Of a DNA stretch of 64,000 bases, positions 10,728-19,347 are shown in pieces (positions within the stretch are counted from its first letter, which is position 1; the number at the start of each line of letters is the position of its first letter). The position numbers and the translations under genes were made by a program. The notes under the pieces were generated by a model, which saw only the letters and a list, made by a program, of their open reading frames with translations, searched no databases and had not been told where the DNA came from. The DNA comes from Boothiomyces macroporosus (Eukaryota; Chytridiomycota; Chytridiomycetes; Rhizophydiales; Terramycetaceae), in the NCBI GenBank assembly GCA_027604185.1, contig JADGKB010000030.1:1-64000 (forward strand), in the 5' to 3' direction.

Positions 10728-11565
10728 TTGAATGGTAGCGTCAAAGATTGTTTTTGAAAAAATTTCTTTGGATTTTTGAATCCTTTACTGGCACTGAGAT
10801 ATCGCTTGAGATTACTGGTTTCAGTGTTTTCATTTAGTAAGAAACCTAGGAGGTGGTTTATTGGGGAATCAAGAAGCGGACTAGTAGGGAATCAAGAAGC
10901 GGACTAGTAGGGAATCAAAGTGAAGCTTTCGTGTATGTGTAGGACTGGCTTTATAGTCTTAATATTGCTCATTGGGAGTTACACATTAATGACATCAACT
11001 TGACAGAGCCAAATTCCTTACCACCACAAATAAAAACGAGGAATACATAGATATGAATTAAAAGCCATTCGCTCGTATTTCAACGGTTGATGGTATGATG
11101 CAATGTTTGATTAAGCACTTGTGATTCTATTGTTCACCAATGCTCCTTGAAAAGAAAGTGTTCTTTCTGGCTCAACTATTGACGCCTCAATTTTAAAAAT
11201 ACAATCAGGAAAAGACAGGGAAATCGGTTGAAATTTAAATATCCGCTTTCCAGTATTTATTTTAAATATATTTATTTTGAAAGTCTGTCCTACTCGCATT
11301 AATCTACAATCGCTGATTATCTTGGCCAAATTTTGCCAACGTCGCACAAAGTCTCATGCCTGTCACGAAAGCCACCTGCATTGCCTCTAACATACTTTAC
11401 GCAGTTAAAACTAATCAATAAATAATATAAAATTTATATTCATTCTTGAAAAAGAAGTTGCAGTCTATATCCCCACTAAATTCAAAGCATTTTTGTTAAA
11501 CAGAAATTTAAGAATTTTCAGTGTCCAGAATCAATAAATCACAAGCCTCGCAAACGCCTTCCTTC
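10728..11565. other. Long intergenic region upstream of the first 7TM-family gene
   Basis: About 840 bp without a supportable gene. It holds a short 23-bp tandem repeat at 10864-10920 (separate entry) and very AT-rich stretches around 11240-11280 and 11400-11470. A minus-strand open frame at 11111-11347 lacks family resemblance and a good start, and I treat it as chance. The region must contain the upstream elements of both RWDD1 and the 7TM gene. It is one of the largest gaps in an otherwise packed window. Confidence 0.5.
10864..10920. repeat. 23-bp tandem direct repeat, about 2.5 copies
   Basis: The unit GGGAATCAAGAAGCGGACTAGTA (split here as GGGAATCAAGAAGCG then GACTAGTA) occurs at 10864-10886 and 10887-10909, followed by a partial copy (GGGAATCAA) from 10910. 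The two full copies are identical, so the duplication is recent. It contains a SpeI-type ACTAGT. No function is evident. Confidence 0.85.
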
Positions 11566-11573
11566 TATAAATA
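11566..11573 (+). promoter_or_regulatory. TATA-box-like element of 7TM family gene A
   Basis: TATAAATA lies 34 nt upstream of the ATG at 11600. The sister gene B has TATAAAAG at almost the same distance. In such a short-leader genome this is a plausible core promoter element, but an AT-rich background makes chance matches common. Confidence 0.45.
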
Positions 11574-11599
11574 AACATACCGAAAACAAAACAAGCACC

Positions 11600-12400
11600 A
11601 TGACAGACTTTATTACAGCACTCGTTAATACATACACCGGTTCTGGCTTGTCCTCTGTACAAACTGTATGTACTTTTTACATTATCTACGCCTACTGCTT
11701 GTACACTAGGAAACCACTATGGCATGTACTAATAGTTCATGCAGTTACTGGTATGTTGGGAACCTTTATTGAAAATTCATTCATTGCAAAAACAGTTTCC
11801 AACCCAACTGAAAACTGGGCTATTCTACTGGGGCTAAATGAAGTGAACTGGATATTGCATGAATCAGGAACGGTTTTATATTCACTCTTGAAATTGGAAG
11901 TAATTGTGTCGCATTCAAAGTACAAGCAAGTGTTGCGTATTATAATGATGATTTGTTTCGTTGCCTTTGCTATTTGCAGAGTGAATATTGGTTATCATAG
12001 AGTAAAGGATGACACTACTATGAATCCTGAAATTGCAAAAGCCCATTCATATGCATTCTTGGTATGGGGTATCGCAGACTTGATACTATTTGGTCTATTG
12101 ATTGCAAACACTCTCAACCAGCTCAAAGTCAATGCAAACAGAGGCCTAATTACTGTACTATTCAAATCTTCCGTTCCTCGTTTCATGTTCATCATTGCCA
12201 ATACTTTTGTAATTGTTATACTGGGACAAATGACTACTTTGAACGAAGGCCAAGCTAATTTGAACAATTTGGTCTGGGTATTCAAAGGTTCTTATCCACT
12301 GGTCTTGCTATTCGATTTGATCACCACTAGAGACATGCTAATCCAGAAAGCTGAAAGCATGGATACAAGGACTACCGAAAAGAAATCCATCTTTAATTAA
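11600..12400 (+). CDS. Multi-TM family protein, copy A (266 residues)
   Basis: First of three homologous genes in this window. The product is strongly hydrophobic with about seven predicted membrane segments: 19-36 (VQTVCTFYIIYAYCLYT), 41-63, 75-100 (LNEVNWILHESGTVLYSLLKL), 113-130, 155-178, 197-217 and 230-250. Conserved marks shared by all copies are LSSVQTVCTFY, ENW..LLG.NE.NWI.HES, R.N.G..RV.D.TTMN and FKGSYPLVLLFD.ITTRDM. The C-terminal tail is short and polar. There is no signal peptide and no intron. I do not recognise the family. It is not a rhodopsin, since TM7 has no retinal lysine in the usual place. It could be a receptor, transporter or lipid-related membrane protein. Confidence 0.8.
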   Translation: MTDFITALVNTYTGSGLSSVQTVCTFYIIYAYCLYTRKPLWHVLIVHAVTGMLGTFIENSFIAKTVSNPTENWAILLGLNEVNWILHESGTVLYSLLKLEVIVSHSKYKQVLRIIMMICFVAFAICRVNIGYHRVKDDTTMNPEIAKAHSYAFLVWGIADLILFGLLIANTLNQLKVNANRGLITVLFKSSVPRFMFIIANTFVIVILGQMTTLNEGQANLNNLVWVFKGSYPLVLLFDLITTRDMLIQKAESMDTRTTEKKSIFN

Positions 12401-13068
12401 TCAGCTACTAATAAAACCGTTTTCATTTACATAACTTGCACTAATTTGAGTTAGTTTTGGAAAGTAGTTGGGCTGCAGGCCTGTCATCAGATAAAATGTT
12501 GAAATTTCTTGGATAGCGCTGGAGAGATCAGAGCTGGGAATGGAAAAGAAGCGTTGCTTTCATAGAAAATACAACATTCTGCAAGCCCCTTACAAAATGC
12601 CCGCAAACATTGAACAGAAACTGAAACTGGCTTTGAACTCTTTCTCAAGGTCTTGTCTAAAGAAATCCTTGCTTATTTGTTCTTGCCGACATTAAAACGC
12701 CAAGCTTCCGCCCTTCCGCCCAACAATAAAGTATGGCCAGAAAAAGTATTTAGTTATGGGAAAATAGATGGAACAGAATGTGCAATCTACTGGAAAAAAA
12801 TTCCCCATCAATTCCGCACCATCATGTCAAACAGATAGACTCTAACTACTTCACGTGATTAACTTCGGTCGGCTTTGAGAAAAGAAATTTGGCGGTTGAA
12901 AGGAAAATGGCACTGCAATTCAGGCTAATTTTCTCCCATAGTTTCCAAATGAGACTTATAGACAAAAGAAACAGGAAACCAAATATGACACGCCTTCAAT
13001 GTCAATTTTCACTGATGCGCAATTACGTCGATGTTTTCAGACTATTGTTTCGTTCCATTGTTCAGTAG
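12401..13068. other. Intergenic region between 7TM family copies A and B
   Basis: About 670 bp with no gene I can support. A plus-strand frame of 61 codons (12653-12838) has no recognisable feature. The stretch ends in the promoter of copy B. Confidence 0.5.
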
Positions 13069-13076
13069 TATAAAAG
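13069..13076 (+). promoter_or_regulatory. TATA-box-like element of 7TM family gene B
   Basis: TATAAAAG lies 35 nt upstream of the chosen ATG at 13104. The spacing matches that of TATAAATA before copy A, which supports both as core promoter elements and supports the choice of 13104 over the in-frame ATG at 13080, which would leave almost no leader. Confidence 0.5.
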
Positions 13077-13103
13077 ACATTGATAGCAGCTACTTTATAC
13101 AAA

Positions 13104-13910
13104 ATGCCTGATTTCATTACAGCTCTTGTCGGAGTGTATACAGGATCAGGATTGTCGTCCGTCCAGACTGTGTGTACTTTTTACGTTATCTACGCCTACT
13201 GTCTCTACACTAGGAAGCCGCTGTGGCATGTTTTGATTGTCCACGGCATCACCGGGATGCTAGGCACCTTTATCGAAAACTGCTTTATCGCAAAGACAAT
13301 CTCCAATCCAGGCGAAAACTGGGGGATGCTGCTCGGCATCAACGAAATCAACTGGATCCTCCACGAGTCCACCACTGTTCTCTACTCTCTGCTTAAGCTG
13401 GAAACGATTGTCTCAAACAGGGCGCAAAAGCTGGCTATTCGAGGAGTGATGGGGGCGTGTTTTGTCGCCTTTGCAGCCTGCCGAATCAACATTGGGTACC
13501 ACAGAGTGCAGGATGACACCACAATGGATCCAGTAATAGCACGGGCTCACTCATATGCGTTCATTGTGTGGGGAACGGCCGATCTGATCTTGTTTGCGCT
13601 GCTGATTGCAAACACCATCAACCAGTGCCTCGTGAATGCTACCAAGGGGATGATTCTGGTGCTGTTTTCGTCTTCGGTTCCTCGCTTCTTGTTTTTGATC
13701 ATCAACACGTTTATTATTGTTGTACTCGGCCAGCTCACTACTATGGACGAGGGCCAGTCGAACCTCAACAGCTTGGTGTGGACTTTCAAAGGCTCTTACC
13801 CTCTAGTTCTTTTGTTTGACTTGATCACCACCAGAGACATGCTGATCCAGAAAGCAGAAAGCAAGCAAACTAATAGCGACAAGAAATCTACCTCTACCGC
13901 TTTGAAGTAA
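13104..13910 (+). CDS. Multi-TM family protein, copy B (268 residues), GC-rich codons
   Basis: The start at 13104 (MPDFITALVGVYTGSG) aligns with the starts of copies A and C; an in-frame ATG lies 24 nt upstream. The protein has the same seven membrane segments and conserved blocks (LSSVQTVCTFYVIYAYC, ENWGMLLGINEINWILHES, FKGSYPLVLLFDLITTRDM). The tail is Lys/Ser/Thr-rich. Unusually for the window, its codons end mostly in C or G (for example CTCGGCATCAAC and GAGTCCACCACT), while copies A and C use the AT-ending codons typical here. That suggests strong selection for highly expressed codons, or a different history such as transfer or gene conversion from a GC-richer source. There is no intron. 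Confidence 0.82.
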   Translation: MPDFITALVGVYTGSGLSSVQTVCTFYVIYAYCLYTRKPLWHVLIVHGITGMLGTFIENCFIAKTISNPGENWGMLLGINEINWILHESTTVLYSLLKLETIVSNRAQKLAIRGVMGACFVAFAACRINIGYHRVQDDTTMDPVIARAHSYAFIVWGTADLILFALLIANTINQCLVNATKGMILVLFSSSVPRFLFLIINTFIIVVLGQLTTMDEGQSNLNSLVWTFKGSYPLVLLFDLITTRDMLIQKAESKQTNSDKKSTSTALK

Positions 13911-13999
13911 ATTCACGTCCAATAAATTTTGTTTTTTCTTGTACAATTTTAGCTGGTGGTCCATGATTTTTCACAGCAAAAAAATACAGATCAGGAATT

Positions 14000-14986
14000 A
14001 TGGAAAAGGAACTGAGGAAAATATTTCTAACGGATTTGCGGTTTGAATACAATATTTACTTGATAATAAAGCATCAGAAATGGTTGTCCTTTGATTGCCT
14101 ATTTTCCAAATTGGACTGTGATGACGAAGCAAAAATAGCAAAGAAACTACGAAAGATAAGCGAATTAGAAGTTTCAGAAGATGGCAGAGCAGTAACTATG
14201 GAACTGCCAAAATTTGACTTTGATCAGAATACATTGTATGTAGAAATTGACAGCCAGATAGATCTGCAGGAGTTTAATCAATTCGGCAATGTGAGCCAGA
14301 CATGGATTCATAGCTCAAATAAGTTTGCATTCATCACTTTCACCTCTGCCGCTGATCAAATTATGAACAAGTTACCACCACCAGTTCGAGAAAAAGTGAT
14401 GCCCAAAATTAAATGGAACAAGAAAACTGAAGAGTATTACTTACTATCAATTAGTAAAGTGGAAAAACACGCTGTACCATTTTCAATACAATACCAAAAA
14501 GGGATAGTTGGTTATTTTGAAAATGTCCATTCAGAAACCAGTTCCAAAATATTACGGCAGCTGTTTGAATTAGCAGCACCTGTGGCATTTGTAGAATATA
14601 AGAATGGTGACAGATTTGGATATGTTCGATTCAAAGATCCAAGAGAGGCAGATAATGCAAGGAATCTTTTCAGTCGTGTCACTATAAAACAAAACAACAA
14701 AAACTGCAAAGGCAAAATTTTCCCATTCACCCGATTCACTAATGGCATTCGGCTTTCAATACTGAAGGGCAAAGAAGAGGAAGAATATTGGGAATGGTTA
14801 AAGAGCGAAAAGGATGAGCAGGAAACAGTTGCTCTACAAGAAACAGCTCCTACAAAGAAAGAGAAACCTCCAAAGAAAAAAGCAGTTCATTTAAAATTCG
14901 ATGAACCAGAAGAACCCCGCAAACCTAGAAAAAGAAAAAACGATTCTGTGGAATCCGAGGGTAAAAAGTCAAAGCTGGAAACATGA
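14000..14986 (+). CDS. La-related protein with La motif, RRM and C-terminal xRRM (LARP7/Pof8-like)
   Basis: A 328-residue frame without introns. Residues 1-75 are a La motif (KELRKIFLTDLRFEYNIYL, CLFSKLDCDDEAKIAKKLRK, LEVSEDG), the winged helix that binds 3' UUU-OH of polymerase III transcripts. Residues 76-140 are an RRM (TLYVEIDSQIDLQEFNQFG, KFAFITFTS). Residues 165-265 match the xRRM: GIVGYFENVHSETS, VAFVEYKNGDRFGYVRFKDP and the terminal GKEEEEYWEWL that forms the extra helix. The tail is Lys-rich. This domain order is that of LARP7 and its fungal counterpart Pof8, which stabilise 7SK or telomerase RNA and U6; genuine La is the alternative. The xRRM with the EEEYW helix favours LARP7/Pof8. 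Confidence 0.82.
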   Translation: MEKELRKIFLTDLRFEYNIYLIIKHQKWLSFDCLFSKLDCDDEAKIAKKLRKISELEVSEDGRAVTMELPKFDFDQNTLYVEIDSQIDLQEFNQFGNVSQTWIHSSNKFAFITFTSAADQIMNKLPPPVREKVMPKIKWNKKTEEYYLLSISKVEKHAVPFSIQYQKGIVGYFENVHSETSSKILRQLFELAAPVAFVEYKNGDRFGYVRFKDPREADNARNLFSRVTIKQNNKNCKGKIFPFTRFTNGIRLSILKGKEEEEYWEWLKSEKDEQETVALQETAPTKKEKPPKKKAVHLKFDEPEEPRKPRKRKNDSVESEGKKSKLET

Positions 14987-15141
14987 AAATATAATGCATT
15001 TGTGGATACTTTTTATCTTTGTCTTTCTATTCAGCTGGATTCAGCAAATTAACACATCAGCAACGGATAAAACAATGGTTGTGAAGTGACATCATCAATT
15101 TGCTATAGAACAGTTATCCAAATATTTAAATTGTTTGTATA

Positions 15142-15972
15142 ATGCCAGACTTTATAACCTCTCTAGTCAACACATACACCAGCTCTGGCCTGTCTTCTGT
15201 CCAAACAGTATGCACTTTTTACGTGATATACGCATATTGTTTGTACAACAGGAAAAAGCTATGGAATGTACTAATAGTACACGGAGTTGCAGGCTTACTT
15301 GGCACTTTAATCGAAAACTGTTTTATTGCAAAGAAAACATCAGATCCAATTGAGAACTGGGCTTTACTGCTAGGAATCAATGAAATTAATTGGATATTTC
15401 ATGAATCTACGACAGTACTCTATTCTTTACTCAAACTGGAACTCATAGTATTTAGCAATACGTACAAAAAGGTCTTACGAGGAGTAATGCTATTGTTATT
15501 CTTGGCTTTTGCTGGTTGCCGTATCAACATTGGAATTAATCGGGTGCGAGATAACACCACAATGAATTTTGCAATTGCACAAGCGCATTCTTATGCATTT
15601 CTAGTGTGGGGAGTAAGTGATATCGTCCTTTTTAGTTTACTTATTGCAAACACTGTAGATCAACTAAAAGTAAATGCAACAAAGAAAACTATTAAGGTAC
15701 TGTTTAGATCCTCTCTACCGCGGTTCTTGTTTTTAATTGCAAATACGTTTGTTATAGTAGTGTTGGGACAGTTCCAGAGCTTGGATGAAGGCCAGCAAAA
15801 TTTAAATAGCTTGGTGTGGGCTTTTAAAGGTTCGTATCCTTTAGTGCTGCTGTTTGATGTAATTACAACCAGAGATATGATTGTTAATAGGTCTGAAGTT
15901 ATGGATTCAAAGTCTAATGGAAAAACCAGCCATGAAGTGAAAAGTATAGAGATGAAGAAAATAGAAAATTAA
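15142..15972 (+). CDS. Multi-TM family protein, copy C (276 residues)
   Basis: Third copy of the family. It keeps all shared blocks (LSSVQTVCTFYVIYAYC, ENWALLLGINEINWIFHES, FKGSYPLVLLFDVITTRDM) and about seven membrane segments. It has the longest C-terminal tail of the three, rich in Lys/Glu/Ser (SNGKTSHEVKSIEMKKIEN), probably cytosolic. Codon use is AT-ending as in copy A. It follows the LARP7-like gene with 155 bp between them and has no clear TATA element at the spacing seen in copies A and B. Its 3' end converges on the mucin-like gene with 29 bp between stop codons. Function is unknown. Confidence 0.8.
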   Translation: MPDFITSLVNTYTSSGLSSVQTVCTFYVIYAYCLYNRKKLWNVLIVHGVAGLLGTLIENCFIAKKTSDPIENWALLLGINEINWIFHESTTVLYSLLKLELIVFSNTYKKVLRGVMLLLFLAFAGCRINIGINRVRDNTTMNFAIAQAHSYAFLVWGVSDIVLFSLLIANTVDQLKVNATKKTIKVLFRSSLPRFLFLIANTFVIVVLGQFQSLDEGQQNLNSLVWAFKGSYPLVLLFDVITTRDMIVNRSEVMDSKSNGKTSHEVKSIEMKKIEN

Positions 15973-16001
15973 CTATAAAAACAATTTATTTTAATATCGT
16001 G

Positions 16002-16841
16002 TTAATATCCATTGTATCTTGGCCTTGGGGCTTCATAAACTGGTCGTCCATAGACTTCTGGGTTCGATGGTCTTCTTTGATCAAACGTTTCTGGAGGAGG
16101 TCTTCCGTAGGCAGATTCTGGATTAGATGGCCTCCTCTGATCATATCTAGAACTATCAAATGAAGGCCTTTGTTGTTGAGGGTAGTTTTGCGGCGGATAA
16201 TATTGAGGGCTTTGCTGGTAAGTTTCAGAATTATTTGCATTGTAATCAGATCTGGCATAGTAGTCATTTGATGGTCGGCGATCGTCATATACAGGAGATT
16301 TTCTTGGAGCATAAGGCGAATTCCTTCCACTATTATAGCTAGCTTCTGAAGGAGCATAGTGCGATTGATAGTCTAAATCTTTTGGGGAGTGGATCGCAAC
16401 AACTGGAGTGCCTTGAACTGAAGGTTCTGAATCTTGACGTTTAAGTCTATCTTTAAAGTCACCAGAAGGTGCAAGTCCAAACTTTCGAACAATAAATATA
16501 CCAATAACTGCACACACTAATGCCACTGCGCAAATGATGGATGTCAAAACTGGAACCCCAACAGAGGAATTTACTTCCTGCTTTTGAGTTGCACCATCCG
16601 AAGGCATGGGAGCATTGGTCGATCCGGATCCATTAGAATCACCACTGGTGGCAGCTCCTCCAGAGTTTGTAAGTGTAGCAGTTTGCTGATTCTTTGTATT
16701 CGTCTGTGCATTATTTGTTGTCTGTGGAACATTATTGGTAGTGGTTTTTGGAACGTTGTTGGTCGTTACCGCATTTGTGGTTTCTGTACCGTTGTTCTGA
16801 GCCAGCACGCAACTTAGAAATATTAACAGCGAGAACTTCAT
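16002..16841 (-). CDS. Single-pass surface protein with Thr/Asn-rich ectodomain and RRPSN-repeat tail
   Basis: A 279-residue frame. Residues 1-14 are a signal peptide (MKFSLLIFLSCVLA). Residues 15-90 are almost only Asn, Thr, Ser, Gln, Gly and Ala (TTNNVPKTTTNNVPQTT), expected to be heavily O- and N-glycosylated and extended. A single membrane helix lies at about 95-117 (VLTSIICAVALVCAVIGIFI), followed by basic residues. The cytosolic tail of about 160 residues is Tyr/Pro/Gln-rich with repeated DRRPSN and QRRPSNPE units. This layout is like fungal wall-stress sensors (Wsc/Mid2 type) without a WSC domain. The repeated RRPS units fit basophilic kinase sites. The assignment as a sensor is inference. 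Confidence 0.75.
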   Translation of the reverse strand: MKFSLLIFLSCVLAQNNGTETTNAVTTNNVPKTTTNNVPQTTNNAQTNTKNQQTATLTNSGGAATSGDSNGSGSTNAPMPSDGATQKQEVNSSVGVPVLTSIICAVALVCAVIGIFIVRKFGLAPSGDFKDRLKRQDSEPSVQGTPVVAIHSPKDLDYQSHYAPSEASYNSGRNSPYAPRKSPVYDDRRPSNDYYARSDYNANNSETYQQSPQYYPPQNYPQQQRPSFDSSRYDQRRPSNPESAYGRPPPETFDQRRPSNPEVYGRPVYEAPRPRYNGY

Positions 16842-16951
16842 TTTTGAGAACTTTTTTCATCACAGCTTTTTTGGGAGTAAACGCCTTCCATTCAGCCACA
16901 GATTGGGGTAGACATGAATCAAATCGAAACATGAAAACAAATAATATATTT

Positions 16952-18229
16952 CTATAATACGAATATCCAGATTAATGAAGCGAGCGGAACTATTTTAGTT
17001 GCTGCGTTAGGAATTGAAGGATCATAATCATAAGGCCCTCGAAGGGTGGTGGCATACGTTTGATTATTGGAATCTACAGAAAAGGTTACATCTCCTATAA
17101 CTACTTGCGGAGCAGCATCTTGAGGCTACAGTTAAATATGGTTTACTTTTGATGCTTGGGTTGGTGCATTGATGGGAGGAAGTGTTACTGCAGGCAGAGT
17201 TTCTTGTATTTGTGGTAAAGTAGGGACTGGATTAAAAGCTGGGGTTGGATTGCCGGTAAAAACAGGTACTACAGGAGGAGTGTAGCCTATTACTTGTGGT
17301 AATTCATTTGAATTTCCTTGTGAAATCCCGGTAATATCATTCTGGGGGGATACAGCAACATTACTTTGACCATTTGCTTGCGAACCAGGACTAGGTGTAT
17401 TGGGTTGACCATTCGATGTAGTTCCTGCATTATTTGAATTAGAAGTAGTTCCTGCATTATTTGAATTAGAAGTAGTTCCTGCATTATTTGAATTGGAATT
17501 AATTCCGCCAGTATTTGAATTAGAATTAGTTCCGCCAGTATTGGAATTAATATTAGAAGTTGAACCTAATTGGGAGCTGGGGGTGCTACCAGTTGGATTA
17601 TTAGTGATGCCGGCATTTGATGTACTTTCCGGATTACTCGTCTGGCCATTTAGGTTAGTTCCCGTTTGCAAACTACCCCCAACTGATGTATTCAATGTGC
17701 TTTCGGTATTTCCAGACTGGCTGTTTGTTGTACCTCCTGTTTGTCCTGTTGTAGAACCAATTTGTGTATTAGCATTCTGTATATTTCCAGGAATAGCACC
17801 AGAGCCAGTGTTTACAGTTTGCCCTCCGGTTTCGCTGTTTGCAATTGCCTGCGAATTTGACCCCAGATTAGTTTGACCAACTTGACTCGTGCTAGAACCA
17901 ACTGCGGCATTCCCAGTGCTACTCTGCGATCCTAAGCTACTTCCAGAGACCACAGAGCCTCCAGTATTTTCACTATTACCCCCACTGGTAATAGAGCCTG
18001 TTCCAGTATTTGAACTCGAACCAGTATTACTTCCAGTGCTTCCTTGAGATCCAGATGTACTGCCATAACCTCCTGTACCAACAATACTTCCTGTGTTACT
18101 GCCAGTATAACCAGTTTCTCCATTGGATAAAGTTGCATCTTTAAAAGAACCCAAAACTTTACGTTGTGCGCTCCCAGTAACCAATCCAAACACACCCTTA
18201 CTTAATAATAAACACGCGATATGTTTCAT
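16952..18229 (-). CDS. Gly/Asn/Ser/Thr-rich, probably GPI-anchored surface protein
   Basis: Exons 18229-17147 and 17125-16952 with a 21-nt intron give 418 residues. The intron matters: it links the long low-complexity region to a globular-looking C-terminal piece (QDAAPQVVIGDVTFSVDSN, YATTLRGPYDYDPS) and a hydrophobic end (IVPLASLIWIFVL), the pattern of a GPI signal. The N-terminus (HIACLLLSKGVFGLV) is a signal peptide. Residues 35-330 are repeats of Asn, Gly, Ser, Thr and Gln, including three copies of GTTSNSNNA encoded by a 27-bp minisatellite. It is probably a cell-wall or adhesin-like protein. The C-terminal VVI..VTF module recurs in the neighbouring gene at 18353. Confidence 0.72.
17421..17495. 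repeat. 27-bp minisatellite inside the surface-protein gene
   Basis: The unit starting GTTCCTGCATTATTTGAATT and ending AGAAGTA is repeated at 17421, 17448 and 17475 (the last copy diverges at its end). Being 27 bp long it keeps the reading frame and adds nine residues (GTTSNSNNA) per copy, so copy number can change the length of the wall-spanning region without breaking the gene. Confidence 0.85.
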
Positions 18230-18352
18230 TCAGTTTTCAATATCTTTCAAACTATTTATAATTGGTTTGTTTATCAAAGGTCTGAGTTGTACGTGTTTTA
18301 TCGGAGCGTGGTTCAAATGACTAGAATCAAACTATCGGTAATATATAATTTA

Positions 18353-18655
18353 TTATAGTAACAATAGGAATAATGACCATAAACTGGATTGCATGATTTC
18401 AGCTGAGCTGGTTGGGTAATCTCCAGTAGGGACAGCTAGTCCATTTGTTGTCATTGTAGTCTGGGCAAATGTTACTTTTGGGGCATGAATTACTACTGGT
18501 GGTGCCAAATTGGTTTGGGTTGGTTGAGAACCTGACTGGGTCTGATTAGGCTGCGCTTGAGTTGCAGATTGTTGTGATGGTGCATTTGACTGATTTTGCC
18601 CGCCTTTCGATTGGGAATAAACTAGAGCTGCTAATGCGACAAATTTAATATTCAT
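18353..18655 (-). CDS. Small secreted, probably GPI-anchored protein (100 residues)
   Basis: The frame begins with a signal peptide (MNIKFVALAALVYS), then a Gln/Ser/Asn/Thr/Pro linker (residues 15-48). It ends with a module PPVVIHAPKVTFAQTTMTTN, TGDYPTSSAE and a hydrophobic tail (SSLWSLFLLLL) typical of a GPI signal. The VVI..VTF....T..G.Y arrangement resembles the C-terminal module of the larger gene just downstream on the same strand, so the two are likely paralogues that differ mostly in the length of the low-complexity stalk. No intron is needed. No known family is recognised. Confidence 0.65.
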   Translation of the reverse strand: MNIKFVALAALVYSQSKGGQNQSNAPSQQSATQAQPNQTQSGSQPTQTNLAPPVVIHAPKVTFAQTTMTTNGLAVPTGDYPTSSAEIMQSSLWSLFLLLL

Positions 18656-18860
18656 TTTGGAAACTATTTTCTTTGGAGGCTGTTCACCTTTGGGCTACGA
18701 TTTTGCCACAGATGCGGTACAAAAGAAACCTTTTTGAAAAAGAGGGTGGTTGCAATGTCTGTGTGATTGGAATTTCCCTTGCATGAGAGTTGAGTTGGAA
18801 TTGAATAATGATTTATTTATTTAATTGGTAGATAAAACAAGCTGAAACATGGCACATTAA

Positions 18861-19318
18861 TTAAAAATCAAACGAGGAACCAAATTCAAAGTTGGGTTCA
18901 TCATCACTTAATTCGACAGAGTCCCCCGCTGATCCCAAACCATCAATATCCATAGTTTCATTATTTGCGGATGAATTCCTATTCACCTGCTTTTCTGTAG
19001 CGTCCTTGTTTATGAATTTTGCAATATCATCAAAATCCTTGAGATCCTCTGTTTCCACCTAAGTTAATATTAACACACAGTCTGGTTGAGTTACAGGTTA
19101 CCGTTTCTACAATATAATCATCCTGTAGCACAACTTTGTTTTGTTTGACGAGTTGTTCTAGCTTATCTGTGCTCTCTATAAACTTTTGGTATCTCTCTAA
19201 TGCTCTTCTCTGTATTTCAATCTTGCGCTTTAATTCGATAATTTCCTTGTTAAGAACTTTCTACTTGATCGTAATCTCTCATCAACATCAAATCTCTGTA
19301 GACTTCATTCACCATCAT
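18861..19318 (-). CDS. Small coiled-coil protein with acidic tail (131 residues), unidentified
   Basis: Exons 19318-19265, 19245-19102 and 19058-18861, with introns of 19 nt (GTAGAAAGTTCTTAACAAG) and 43 nt, give a continuous 131-residue product. Residues 15-60 form a heptad-like helix (QEIIELKRKIEIQRRALERY, KLEQLVKQNK). The rest is polar and acidic, ending SDDEPNFEFGSSFDF. Small subunits of nuclear complexes such as Mediator or kinetochore assemblies have this look, but I see no diagnostic motif. The 43-nt intron is the longest inferred in the window. The gene starts only 29 bp from an ATG on the opposite strand at 19348. Confidence 0.6.
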
Positions 19319-19347
19319 TTTTGTTCAAATTTTCAAGATTTCAAAAA

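Noticed and set aside
17493..17876. Long hydrophobic plus-strand frame opposite the surface-protein gene
   Set aside because: It is the antisense of a Asn/Ser/Thr-rich repetitive coding region and has no independent support.
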